Positions 39,688 through 48,602 of a stretch of 64,000 bases of DNA are shown here, in pieces (the stretch's first letter is position 1; each line of letters starts with the position of its first letter). A program made the position numbers and the translations under genes. The stretch comes from Exiguobacterium marinum DSM 16307 (GTDB taxonomy: Bacteria > Bacillota > Bacilli > Exiguobacteriales > Exiguobacteriaceae), in assembly GCF_000620845.1 (NCBI RefSeq), contig NZ_KK211189.1, positions 1,813,662 through 1,877,661 on the forward strand. Direction: 5' to 3'. The notes under the pieces are model-generated. The model was given only the letters and a program-made list of their open reading frames with translations, ran no database searches and had not been told where the DNA came from.

Positions 39688-42351
39688 TTAGTGAATGTTT
39701 TGATTTCCGATCACTCGTCTTGAGATAGCTTTTTCGATTTCAACGATGACAAACACCACGGCTCCAAATGCCACTGGGTAAATCCAATCTTCCCACGTAA
39801 GTGGTGCAGTCCCGAACAGCGTATGCATGAACGGCACGTACGTGATGAACAATTGAAGAGCGATGAGTAAACCTGATACGAGGAAAGCGATCTTATTGTC
39901 GAAGAACCGACGATTGAACGCAGGGACCAACTCGGTGCGACAGTTATATAAATGGAACAACTGTGCCATGACGATTGCATTTAAGGTAATTGTCTGTAAT
40001 TTCTCGGTTGAATAATCGAAATCACCGAGCATGTAATTAATCCACAAACTACCTCCTCCAATCAATATCGACACGAATGTGACACGGAAAATGTAATAGC
40101 GACTGAGAAGTGGCACGTTCGCCGGTCGTGGAGGACGCTTCATCGTGCTCTCTTCAAGAGGTTCAAAAGCAATTGCCAGTGATAAGGTAATTGCGACGAC
40201 CATGTTCACCCATAAAATTTGAACAGGACTGAGTGGTGCTGCTGCCCCAAGCAAGATACTCATCGCAACGAGTAACGCCTGTCCACCGTTTGTAGGGAGT
40301 AAGAAGAGGATTGTTTTCTTCAAGTTATCATATACTCGGCGACCTTCACGGACGGCGTTATAGATTGTTTTGAAGTTATCATCGACTAGAACCATCTGAG
40401 AGGCTTCTTTTGCGACTTCCGTCCCTTTGATTCCCATCGCCACCCCAATATCTGCACGTTTTAAGGCTGGAGCGTCATTGACGCCGTCTCCAGTCATCGA
40501 GGTGATCAACCCGTTCTCTTGTAACCCTTTGACGAGTCGAAGTTTATCGTTCGGGCTCGTTCTCGCGAACACGTCATTATGAACGGACGCCTCTTTGATT
40601 TCTTCATCGGACATATCCGTCAATTCGCGGCCTTCGAGCGCTCCTTCAACTTCCATACCGAGCTCTTTTGCGATTGCGACAGCCGTGTCCTTATGGTCAC
40701 CCGTAATCATTTTAATTCGGATGCCAGCATCACGACACGCGGCAACAGCATCGATCGCCTCTTGTCGTGGCGGATCGACGATACCGAATAACCCGAGGAA
40801 AGTCAGACTATTTTCAACATCTTCATGGTCAATCGATTGTTTCGAACTGTCAACTCTCTTGAAACCGGCACCGAGGACACGTTGACCTCGGTCAGCAATT
40901 TCTTTACGTTTATCGTCCCAATACTCTTCAGTGAAATCTTCAGAAGATGCCATCTCAAATAGACGGTCAGGTGCACCTTTGACGAAAATCATGCGCTCTC
41001 CTTTATAATCGACGAGCGTAGCCATGTACTTGTATTCAGAATCAAATGGGATTTTGGAGATGACTTTAAGTCGTTCGATCGGACGTTCCGCTTTTTCTGC
41101 GACAGTCAGTAAACAAGCTTCGGTCGGATCCCCATTGATGACCCAACCCCCATCCTCTTCGTTCAACTGTGCATCGTTACACGTCTTTCCGACAGTCAAA
41201 AGGTCAATCATCGATTCATCGTCATCCAAATCAAACGGTTGACCGTTCAATTCTAGGTCTCCGTTCGGTGCATATCCACTTCCTGAGACTTCAATGTCAT
41301 GTTTCGCCGTCACGATTTGTTTGACGGTCATCTCATTCTTCGTTAACGTACCGGTCTTATCCGTACAGATGACGGATACTGCGCCTAACGTCTCGACAGA
41401 TGGTAAGCTTCGAACAATCGCTTTCTGTTCAGCCATATTCCGAACTCCGAGCGCTAAGATAATGGAGATGACAGCTGGTAATCCTTCTGGGATTGCTGCG
41501 ACTGCCAGACCAATCGTCGTCAGCATCAGTTCGACAGGTTCATAATCTCTCATGAAATAACCAAATGCATAAATCACCACAGAGATGATTAAGATGGCAA
41601 TCGATACGGTTTGACCAAATTTCGTCGTCTGACGAATGAGTGGTGTCTTGACGGTTTGTACTTCTGAGATGGATGCATTGATTTGCCCAAGCTCAGTTCC
41701 TTCGCCGATTGCTGTAACAATCGCTTTAGCGCTACCTGTCGCCACACTCGTTCCTGAGTAGACCATGTTCTTACGGTCAGCGAGTACGGCTTCTTCATTG
41801 ACGACATCCGGTTTTTTCTCGACCGTTGTCGCTTCACCGGTCAGTGCGGACTCCTCTACTTTGAACTTTTCTGCCCGAACAACCCGGGCATCGGCTGGCA
41901 CTTTATCACCAGCTGCGAGGACGAGTACATCTCCGACGACGAGGTCACTCGAGTCGATTTCGGATTGTTTCCCGTCACGAATGACGGTCGCTTTCGTTTC
42001 CAGCAACTTTTTGATTCCTTCTAGTGCTTCTTCCGCTTTGTTCTCTTGTAAGTATCCAACGACACCGATGACCGTGACGACTAAGACGATAACAATCGTA
42101 TCGATATATTCACCAAGAAAACCGGTGACAACTGCCGCACCGATCAAGACGTACACAAGAATGTCATTAAATTGTCTTAAGAACTTTATGATTTCAGGCG
42201 TTTTCTCTTTCTCCGGTAACACGTTTTTACCGAACTCTTCCTGACGACTTGTGACACTTTCTTTCGAGAGCCCCGTTTCGATATCAGTCTCCACTCTTGC
42301 TTTTACTTCATCTACTTCGAGAGCATGCCACTGTCTGTCTGCATTCTGCAT
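39688..42351 (-). CDS. P-type cation-transporting ATPase, Ca2+ type (P2A)
   Basis: An 887-residue ion pump. Key motifs in order: LTGEATTVEKKPD (actuator TGE), AAIPEGLPAVISI (ion-binding PEGLP), CDKTGTLTKNEMT (phosphorylated Asp), MVFVKGAP-type nucleotide loop (IFVKGAPDRL) and MTGDGVNDAPALKRADIG. Ten spans expected. This combination fits bacterial SERCA/PMCA-like calcium pumps. AGGAGGAAGAATC precedes the ATG. Monocistronic. Confidence 0.94.
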   Translation of the reverse strand: MQNADRQWHALEVDEVKARVETDIETGLSKESVTSRQEEFGKNVLPEKEKTPEIIKFLRQFNDILVYVLIGAAVVTGFLGEYIDTIVIVLVVTVIGVVGYLQENKAEEALEGIKKLLETKATVIRDGKQSEIDSSDLVVGDVLVLAAGDKVPADARVVRAEKFKVEESALTGEATTVEKKPDVVNEEAVLADRKNMVYSGTSVATGSAKAIVTAIGEGTELGQINASISEVQTVKTPLIRQTTKFGQTVSIAILIISVVIYAFGYFMRDYEPVELMLTTIGLAVAAIPEGLPAVISIILALGVRNMAEQKAIVRSLPSVETLGAVSVICTDKTGTLTKNEMTVKQIVTAKHDIEVSGSGYAPNGDLELNGQPFDLDDDESMIDLLTVGKTCNDAQLNEEDGGWVINGDPTEACLLTVAEKAERPIERLKVISKIPFDSEYKYMATLVDYKGERMIFVKGAPDRLFEMASSEDFTEEYWDDKRKEIADRGQRVLGAGFKRVDSSKQSIDHEDVENSLTFLGLFGIVDPPRQEAIDAVAACRDAGIRIKMITGDHKDTAVAIAKELGMEVEGALEGRELTDMSDEEIKEASVHNDVFARTSPNDKLRLVKGLQENGLITSMTGDGVNDAPALKRADIGVAMGIKGTEVAKEASQMVLVDDNFKTIYNAVREGRRVYDNLKKTILFLLPTNGGQALLVAMSILLGAAAPLSPVQILWVNMVVAITLSLAIAFEPLEESTMKRPPRPANVPLLSRYYIFRVTFVSILIGGGSLWINYMLGDFDYSTEKLQTITLNAIVMAQLFHLYNCRTELVPAFNRRFFDNKIAFLVSGLLIALQLFITYVPFMHTLFGTAPLTWEDWIYPVAFGAVVFVIVEIEKAISRRVIGNQNIH

Positions 42352-42613
42352 GATTCTTCCTCCTCGACCAATACTTTATGAACAGTCTTTCCTCTACCTG
42401 TTCCCAATCTGATGCGGCTCGACACGTCAAAACTTGTACAATTGATGTCATTTTCAAAGTAAGCGCTACCATGATTCTTTGTTTCTTCATGTAAACGATA
42501 TCATGCTTCAATTTTGATTTTTCTCGTCAAAATGGCTTTACAGAAGCGTTTCTATCATTGAATATAGAAGAAATTATGAATGAATACAGATAGATAGAAA
42601 GAAGGAAGAGTTT

Positions 42614-43648
42614 ATGGTCATTATTCAAGGAGTTGCACTCTTACTGCTCATCCTGGCCTTGTTCACACTTTTCAGCTACAAGGCACCATTCGGAATGAAA
42701 GCGATGGGCGCCTTGGCAGGTGCGGCAATCGCAAGTTTCCTTGTCGAAGCGTTCAACGCCTACGCCATCGGAGGATTACTGCCACTTCCTTTATATGAAG
42801 AGGTCGGGCAGGCAGCCGGTTCGTTATCAGGTCCTGCTGCGGCGGCACTCGTTGCCATCGCACTCGGGATCAACCCCGTATATAGTATGATGATTGGATT
42901 ATCCGTGTCTGGATTCGGTATCCTTCCTGGATTTTTCGCAGGATATATCCTTGCCTTAGTTGGTACACGCATCAATCGCTATCTTCCGACCGGGGTCGAT
43001 ATGATCTTCTACGTCATTGTGATGGCTCCACTCGCACGACTCGTCGCAATCGGCGTAGACCCACTTGTGTCAAACACTCTCGCTCAAATTGGTGCAGTCA
43101 TTGAACTCGCGGCGACGCAAAACCCGGTCGTCATGGGGCTCGTGCTAGGAGGAATTGTCACTGTCGTGTCGACGTCCCCTCTCAGTTCGATGGCTTTAAC
43201 AGCGATGCTCGGCTTGACAGGTGTGCCGATGGCAATTGCCGCACTTGCATTGACCGCATCGATCTCGATGAATTACTTGTTGTTCCGTCAATTGAAGATT
43301 GGAACGAAGAAAGATCAACTATCAGTTGCAATTGAGCCGTTGACTCAAGCTGATTTAATTTCCGCAAACCCAATTCCTATTTATAGTGTGAACTTTGTGG
43401 GTGGGGCTGTCGCAGGACTGATCGTGGCAATGACGGGTATGATCAATGATGCTCCTGGTTCAGCTGCGGGTATCCCGGGACTTCTCGTTATGTATGGATT
43501 CAATGACTGGCAAACGGTCACAATCACAGCTGTCGTTTTATTCATCTTAGGAATCGGTTTTGGTTTGATCGGAAGCCGCCTATTTAAAAACTTCCCAATC
43601 GTCCGTCATACTGAAAAAGTCGAATCGACAGAAGAAGATGCTGCATAA
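42614..43648 (+). CDS. Orphan PTS IIC-like membrane protein (PTS_EIIC_2 family)
   Basis: A 344-residue, about nine-span protein rich in Gly/Ala. It matches the PTS_EIIC_2-type family (ALGINPVYSMMIGLSVSGFG, TSPLSSMALTAMLGLTGVPMAIAALALT, GLLVMYGFND), annotated as sugar PTS subunit IIC but found without IIA/IIB partners, as here. Its substrate is unknown and it may not use PTS phosphorylation. AAGGAAGAG precedes the ATG. Monocistronic. Confidence 0.8.
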   Translation: MVIIQGVALLLLILALFTLFSYKAPFGMKAMGALAGAAIASFLVEAFNAYAIGGLLPLPLYEEVGQAAGSLSGPAAAALVAIALGINPVYSMMIGLSVSGFGILPGFFAGYILALVGTRINRYLPTGVDMIFYVIVMAPLARLVAIGVDPLVSNTLAQIGAVIELAATQNPVVMGLVLGGIVTVVSTSPLSSMALTAMLGLTGVPMAIAALALTASISMNYLLFRQLKIGTKKDQLSVAIEPLTQADLISANPIPIYSVNFVGGAVAGLIVAMTGMINDAPGSAAGIPGLLVMYGFNDWQTVTITAVVLFILGIGFGLIGSRLFKNFPIVRHTEKVESTEEDAA

Positions 43649-43650
43649 CC

Positions 43651-43707
43651 AAAACAATCGATGCACGGAACGTTCAAGCGTTCTGTTGCATCGATTGTTT
43701 TATTTTG
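43651..43707. terminator. Bidirectional terminator
   Basis: AAAACAATCGATGCA pairs with TGCATCGATTGTTTT, with an inner GAACG/CGTTC hairpin; it overlaps the 3' end of the convergent acyltransferase gene. Confidence 0.88.
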
Positions 43708-44740
43708 TCGATGAAAGTGGCGTATCAATCTTTACAGGTGCTCGATACATCGGAAAGTAATCAGACATTCCATGCAGTTGAATATGGGCATCGTTTAACC
43801 TTTGATACACATCGTCCTTTAGAATACTTTTTCCAATATAATAAGTGAGCGGTTCTTCTCCAGAGAAACTCGATTTAAAATCGTAGAGAGCATCCTGTCC
43901 TGTCACCCCCCCACCAAGGTGCAAGTATACTTTTCCTTTATCACTTGAACGGCGAATCATCTCACTAAACAGAAAATGGTTTGGCCGGAGTGGCAAAAAG
44001 TTATTTAACGATCCACCTAGATGATAATGAGCACCTGTCTCTCCATACAACAGCAACACTCCTGCAATCACGCTTTCACCATGAAGCGCAAATAAAAACT
44101 CGGCTTCAAACGACTCACTCGTGAGCAATTTTCTAAAATACGAAGTTGAATAATAATAATCATCATTCGCTGAACGACGATTCATGGTTTCTTCATATAA
44201 TCTTATAAATGTTTGAATGTCTTCAGCGCCACCTTGTACAACGGTCAATTGTTCACGCGTCGCCCGTTTTACATTACGCTTCGTCATTTTATGAAATCGC
44301 TCTGTCAACTGTTCATAAGGTTTATCCAGCTGAACATGGACTGTTTTTCGAATAGGGAAAGCCTGTCCAAACGTTTTCATGATGGCTTCATCTATTCTAA
44401 GCGGATGGTAGCGAATTGTCTCTGTGACAGTCATTCCGTTTTCTTCTCGTAATAAAAAGGTATGGCGAGCGACCTTTACTTCGTCATCTGTGAACTCTCC
44501 TACTCGAAATGGTCCACCATAACCATAGGCTGTCACGAGATCATCATACCGCTGATCGATTCGTCTTCGGATATATGGATATATCAACATCCCCTTTGAT
44601 GTATTGGCGACAAAAAGTTCTGGCGAGTCATGTGATCCACAATTCACTTTGACATAATCATAACTGTCATATACATCACATTGTGTTTGACTTAACCAAT
44701 ATTCCCACTCGGCTCGGTCTTTGATGATTCTTGTTTCCAT
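43700..44740 (-). CDS. FemAB-like GNAT acyltransferase
   Basis: A 346-residue protein with a double-GNAT layout as in FemA/B and related aminoacyl or acyl transferases. The second half shows RFHKMTKRNVKRATRE, IRLYEETMNRRSAN, GVLLLYGETGAHYHLGGS and VYLHLGGGVTG, typical for acceptor and CoA/tRNA binding. Role is probably modification of a cell-surface or secreted product; not determined. GGGGTGAG precedes paired ATGs at 44743/44740. Confidence 0.75.
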   Translation of the reverse strand: METRIIKDRAEWEYWLSQTQCDVYDSYDYVKVNCGSHDSPELFVANTSKGMLIYPYIRRRIDQRYDDLVTAYGYGGPFRVGEFTDDEVKVARHTFLLREENGMTVTETIRYHPLRIDEAIMKTFGQAFPIRKTVHVQLDKPYEQLTERFHKMTKRNVKRATREQLTVVQGGAEDIQTFIRLYEETMNRRSANDDYYYSTSYFRKLLTSESFEAEFLFALHGESVIAGVLLLYGETGAHYHLGGSLNNFLPLRPNHFLFSEMIRRSSDKGKVYLHLGGGVTGQDALYDFKSSFSGEEPLTYYIGKSILKDDVYQRLNDAHIQLHGMSDYFPMYRAPVKIDTPLSSTK

Positions 44741-44903
44741 CATCTCACCCCTTTATAAGTGATTTTCTTAACTATTTTTCCCATTTGAGGATGAGTACAC
44801 AGATGAATAATGTAACTTTTTATTATTAACAATCAATTTCGGTACAGTGTAGTTTACGAAAAACATATCACTATTTCTTTCGTATGTTGATTCACTCACA
44901 ATT

Positions 44904-44933
44904 AAAAAACGGACCCGCTATATAGCGAATCCG
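44904..44933 (-). terminator. Terminator of the oxidoreductase gene
   Basis: Minus strand CGGATTCGCT pairs with AGCGGGTCCG around ATAT, followed by six T. Confidence 0.85.
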
Positions 44934-44958
44934 CATGTTGAAGGATATAGATACGACA

Positions 44959-45954
44959 TCAGTCCACCGTGATTACTACACCTGTTTCACTCGATTGACG
45001 AGCAAGTTCAATAATTTGTGTTGTCAATGCGGCATCTTTTAAAGAGACAATCGGGCGTCGTGTCTGATAACTTTCCGCCAACTGGTGATAATAAGTGAGG
45101 TAGCTTCCCTTCTCAACTTGAATCGTTTCAACATCTTCGACAGACAGGATACCAGTTTCTAAAATATCAGTTTCTAATTCCCCATCCTTCAGCGCCTCTT
45201 CCTGGGGATCAAGACCGTATTTCACAAAGCTTCCATTCGTCCCATGCAGTTCAAAACGTGGAGTTTCTCCTGCGATGAACGGGTTTGAACGAAGATAGAC
45301 TCGCTTATTTCCGTAATAGAGCGTCACATGAAACCCATCGTCAGATTGTCCACCCTCTCGTTGAGTCATCACATCTGCTTGAATTCGATCAGGCTTTCCA
45401 AACAAAACGAGCGTTTGATCGATGAGATGACTTCCTAAATCAAATAAGATGCCTGAGCCCGGTCCTGCATTTTCCCGCCAACGGTCACGTACATTCGGTC
45501 GGAAGCGATCAAATCGTGATTCCATTACTTTCCAATCACCTATTGCGTTTGAGTCAAGCAACGACTTAATCGTTAAGAAATCACCATCAAAGCGACGATT
45601 TTGATACACATTGACGATTTGACCCGTCTCCGCCTCAAGTTTTATTAACTCATATCCTTCTGCAGTCGTCAGAAAGGCTGGTTTCTCTACTAATACGTCT
45701 TTACCTGCTCGTAGACAAGAAGCGACCATCTCTTTATGTAAGTAAGAAGGTGTCGTGATAATGAACAAGGATGCATCTGCTTGTAATGCTTCCTCTAACG
45801 TCTCATATACATTAGCTTCTGGTAGTTTGGCGTGAACTTCGCTCGGACGCGTTGAGACGACTCCAACCACTTCAAATGAGTCAACGGTATTTAAGAACGG
45901 GAGATGAAATGTGTTCGCAGAAAAGCCGAACCCCACTAAGATAGTTTTAATCAT
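44959..45954 (-). CDS. Gfo/Idh/MocA family oxidoreductase
   Basis: A 331-residue NAD(P)-dependent dehydrogenase. Rossmann start TILVGFGFSANTFHLPFL, catalytic-type VLVEKPAFLT (EKP lysine near residue 91), and the C-terminal substrate domain with GILFDLGSHLIDQTLVLFG. Similar to YhhX/YdgJ-type enzymes; substrate unknown. AAGGAGGAG precedes the ATG. A terminator follows. Confidence 0.92.
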   Translation of the reverse strand: MIKTILVGFGFSANTFHLPFLNTVDSFEVVGVVSTRPSEVHAKLPEANVYETLEEALQADASLFIITTPSYLHKEMVASCLRAGKDVLVEKPAFLTTAEGYELIKLEAETGQIVNVYQNRRFDGDFLTIKSLLDSNAIGDWKVMESRFDRFRPNVRDRWRENAGPGSGILFDLGSHLIDQTLVLFGKPDRIQADVMTQREGGQSDDGFHVTLYYGNKRVYLRSNPFIAGETPRFELHGTNGSFVKYGLDPQEEALKDGELETDILETGILSVEDVETIQVEKGSYLTYYHQLAESYQTRRPIVSLKDAALTTQIIELARQSSETGVVITVD

Positions 45955-45988
45955 GGAAAACTCCTCCTTTTCGCTTTAATCATTATAT

Positions 45989-46010
45989 CAAAAAAAGGGT
46001 CCAAAGACCC
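45989..46010 (-). terminator. Terminator of the GNAT gene
   Basis: Minus strand GGGTCTTTGGACCC followed by seven T, directly at the stop codon. Confidence 0.85.
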
Positions 46011-46499
46011 TCATGCACTCATACTCTCATCTAATCTGTATTCGAACGTATTGTACCCGTTTCGGGAGTCAACATAGACGAAACCAAAACGTGGATAATA
46101 ACTATTGAGGAATTCATTATCAGCGACACAGTCGAGTCGGATCGGCTCATCCTCGTCGGCCGACTGTAACACGTGCTCCATGAGTTGCTGTCCAACCCCG
46201 CGTCCTTTTAACTTTTCACTGACGACGATTCGATGGATGTATTGTCCATACTCACTGTCATCCCATAAATTGTCGTCCCATTCATCAGGAGGCAACAATG
46301 CGATTGAAGCTAAAATTTGTTGATTATCTTCAAAGACATATACACTGCCTTCCGTAATATCAGTGAGCACACGCTCCACGAGGTCCTGTTCCAAATATTC
46401 GGTCCACTGGTCGCTTCCCTGTTCATTTAGCGCTACGGCTCGTTGTTCGATTAGGTTCGCGATGCTCTTGGCATCGCGCTTCGTCGCGAGTCGAATCAT
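46011..46499 (-). CDS. GNAT N-acetyltransferase
   Basis: A 162-residue GNAT protein: IHRIVVSEKLKGRGVGQQLMEHVLQ is the acetyl-CoA loop (R/Q-x-x-G-x-G/A), and LDCVADNEFLNSYYPRFGF the closing segment. Substrate unknown. GGAGGACGTT precedes the ATG. Confidence 0.88.
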   Translation of the reverse strand: MIRLATKRDAKSIANLIEQRAVALNEQGSDQWTEYLEQDLVERVLTDITEGSVYVFEDNQQILASIALLPPDEWDDNLWDDSEYGQYIHRIVVSEKLKGRGVGQQLMEHVLQSADEDEPIRLDCVADNEFLNSYYPRFGFVYVDSRNGYNTFEYRLDESMSA

Positions 46500-46573
46500 A
46501 ACGTCCTCCTTTAATTACACAGTATTTGAAATACAAATATAACGGAGAACACTATGTCTTTCAACCATCTTGC

Positions 46574-47008
46574 TCACTCTTTCATTTCAAACGGAATGAC
46601 TCCATTATCGTTTAATTGATAACTATAGGACAATGTCGCGTTCAGACTGTGTGAAACGGAACAATATCGTTCAACAGACAGTTCGATTGCCCGTCGAACC
46701 CGCTCTTCCGACATATCGCCTTTCAAAATATATAAGATGTGAATGGCTGTAAAGCGTTTCGGATGTTCGATTGCACGAACCCCATCAATCTTCATCTCGA
46801 ACGACTCGAGCGGTTGACGCATCTTATGCAAAATCGATACGATATCGATTCCCGTGCAGGATGCAGTTGCGTGAAGTAACATCTCGGTCGGGCGAGGACC
46901 GGTGTCATGTCCCCCAACATCCTCTGACGCGTCGAGTGTGATCTTGTGTCCCGAAGGCGTATGCGTTTCAAACGCCATCCCTTGCTTCCATACGACTTCC
47001 ATATCCAT
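46574..47008 (-). CDS. OsmC family protein (YhfA-like peroxiredoxin fold)
   Basis: A 144-residue protein. The two redox cysteines are in ATASCTGIDIVS and ERYCSVSHSL, the arrangement of OsmC/Ohr-fold thiol peroxidases; the GPRPTEMLLHATASC segment is typical. It probably reduces organic hydroperoxides. GGGGGAG precedes the ATG. Transcribed divergently from the cardiolipin synthase gene. Confidence 0.92.
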   Translation of the reverse strand: MDMEVVWKQGMAFETHTPSGHKITLDASEDVGGHDTGPRPTEMLLHATASCTGIDIVSILHKMRQPLESFEMKIDGVRAIEHPKRFTAIHILYILKGDMSEERVRRAIELSVERYCSVSHSLNATLSYSYQLNDNGVIPFEMKE

Positions 47009-47092
47009 CGTCTACTCCCCCTATTTCATTTGATAGCAATCTATTCCCTCATTTGATGTATGATTAAGCTACAAATTGATTTTTAGGAGTGT

Positions 47093-48556
47093 ATGTCGTT
47101 GAATTTGTCCATTTTATTCAGCTGGGGACTGTATATCGTCCTTGGGTTAAACCTGTTGTTCGCACTCGCTGTCATCTTTGCCGAAAGAAGGGACGTCGGG
47201 GCGACCTGGGCCTGGTTGCTCGTCCTATTCTTTTTACCGGTGCTCGGCTTTATCATCTACCTCTTTCTCGGACGACAACTCAAGAAGGATAACTTCTACA
47301 ACTTGAGTGTGGAAGAGCGTTCTTTCCATGCGCTTCAAGTAGAATCACAAATCGAACAGATTCATGCCCGAGAAACATTGCTCGCTCAGCCATTGTTTGA
47401 AAAGTACGATCAATTGCTTCAAATGAATTTACGTTCAGCTAAATCATTGATTAGCGTACATAATCGTTCCCTCATCTTGCACGATGGTGAACAAAAATTC
47501 AAAGCGCTAATGGATGATATCCGCTCTGCCGAAACCGAGATTAACATTCAATACTACATCATTCAACGTGACGCCCTCGGCCAAGCACTTTTGAAGGAAT
47601 TGATTGAGCGTGCGAAAGCCGGTGTCAAAGTACGACTCCTTTATGATGCGGTCGGATCTCGGAGCCTTCGAAACTCCGACTTTAAAGAGTTGATTGCGAA
47701 CGACGGAGAAGTCCGTGTTTTCTTCCCACCTACTCTCGGAATGATCAACTTTAAACTGAACAATCGAAATCACCGTAAGGTCGTCATCATTGACGGGAAG
47801 ATTGGATATGTCGGCGGCTTCAACGTCGGCACCGAATATCTCGGACTCGTCGAAAAATTTGGCTATTGGCGCGACACGCATTTGCGGGTTGAAGGTGACG
47901 TCGTCTATCATCTTCAACACCGTTTCATCTTGGATTGGAACTATTCAGGTCATCGCGACCACGAACCAGAAAATACATTTTCTTTTGCGCGACACGAGAT
48001 TAAAGACAAGTCTCCAATGCAAATCGTCACGAGTGGACCGAACTCGGATACGGAACATTTAAAGAATATGATGGTGAAGATGATCATGTCGGCAAAACGA
48101 CGGGTCGTCATTCAAACGCCTTACTTCATACCTGATACAAGCTTCATGGATGCTTGTAAGATGGCGTTACTCTCCGGGATTCAAATCGATATCATGATTC
48201 CCGGAAAACCGGATCACCCGTTCGTCATGTGGGCATCCCTCTCTTTCCTCGGAGAGTTGCTCAATTATGGTGCGAACGTCTACTTGTATGATGAAGGATT
48301 TCTGCACGCAAAAATCCTAGTCGTCGATGATGAGATCGCGACCGTTGGGACGACGAATTTAGATGCCCGAAGCTTCCGTCTCAACTTTGAAGTGAACGCT
48401 CTCATTTATGATGAACGTGTCGCCCTCGAACTCGTCTCTTTGTTTGAAACCGACACCGCGGTCAGCCGAGTTTATACGATGGAAGACTATGAAACCCGTA
48501 AATGGACGGTCCGTGCACGGGAAGGGGTGTCACGACTCCTCAGTCCGATTTTATAA
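47093..48556 (+). CDS. cls: Cardiolipin synthase
   Basis: A 487-residue membrane enzyme joining two phosphatidylglycerols to cardiolipin. Two N-terminal spans (about 8-28 and 38-60, with the GRQLKKD motif after) and two phospholipase D HKD motifs: NHRKVVIIDGKIGYVGG (about residues 225-240) and HAKILVVDDEIATVGTTN (about 404-421). AGGAGTGT precedes the ATG. Monocistronic. Confidence 0.95.
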   Translation: MSLNLSILFSWGLYIVLGLNLLFALAVIFAERRDVGATWAWLLVLFFLPVLGFIIYLFLGRQLKKDNFYNLSVEERSFHALQVESQIEQIHARETLLAQPLFEKYDQLLQMNLRSAKSLISVHNRSLILHDGEQKFKALMDDIRSAETEINIQYYIIQRDALGQALLKELIERAKAGVKVRLLYDAVGSRSLRNSDFKELIANDGEVRVFFPPTLGMINFKLNNRNHRKVVIIDGKIGYVGGFNVGTEYLGLVEKFGYWRDTHLRVEGDVVYHLQHRFILDWNYSGHRDHEPENTFSFARHEIKDKSPMQIVTSGPNSDTEHLKNMMVKMIMSAKRRVVIQTPYFIPDTSFMDACKMALLSGIQIDIMIPGKPDHPFVMWASLSFLGELLNYGANVYLYDEGFLHAKILVVDDEIATVGTTNLDARSFRLNFEVNALIYDERVALELVSLFETDTAVSRVYTMEDYETRKWTVRAREGVSRLLSPIL

Positions 48557-48566
48557 GAACGACGAC

Positions 48567-48596
48567 ATGAGGCAGAGCAAAGCGCTCTGCCTCATT
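48567..48596. terminator. Hairpin between convergent cls and chemoreceptor genes
   Basis: A 12-bp perfect stem ATGAGGCAGAGC/GCTCTGCCTCAT; the T run is weak on either side. Confidence 0.65.
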
Positions 48597-48602
48597 GGTG
48601 TT

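Noticed and set aside
42535..42575. cre site AGAAGCGTTTCT upstream of the PTS IIC-like gene
   Set aside because: It fails the CcpA consensus at three constant positions.
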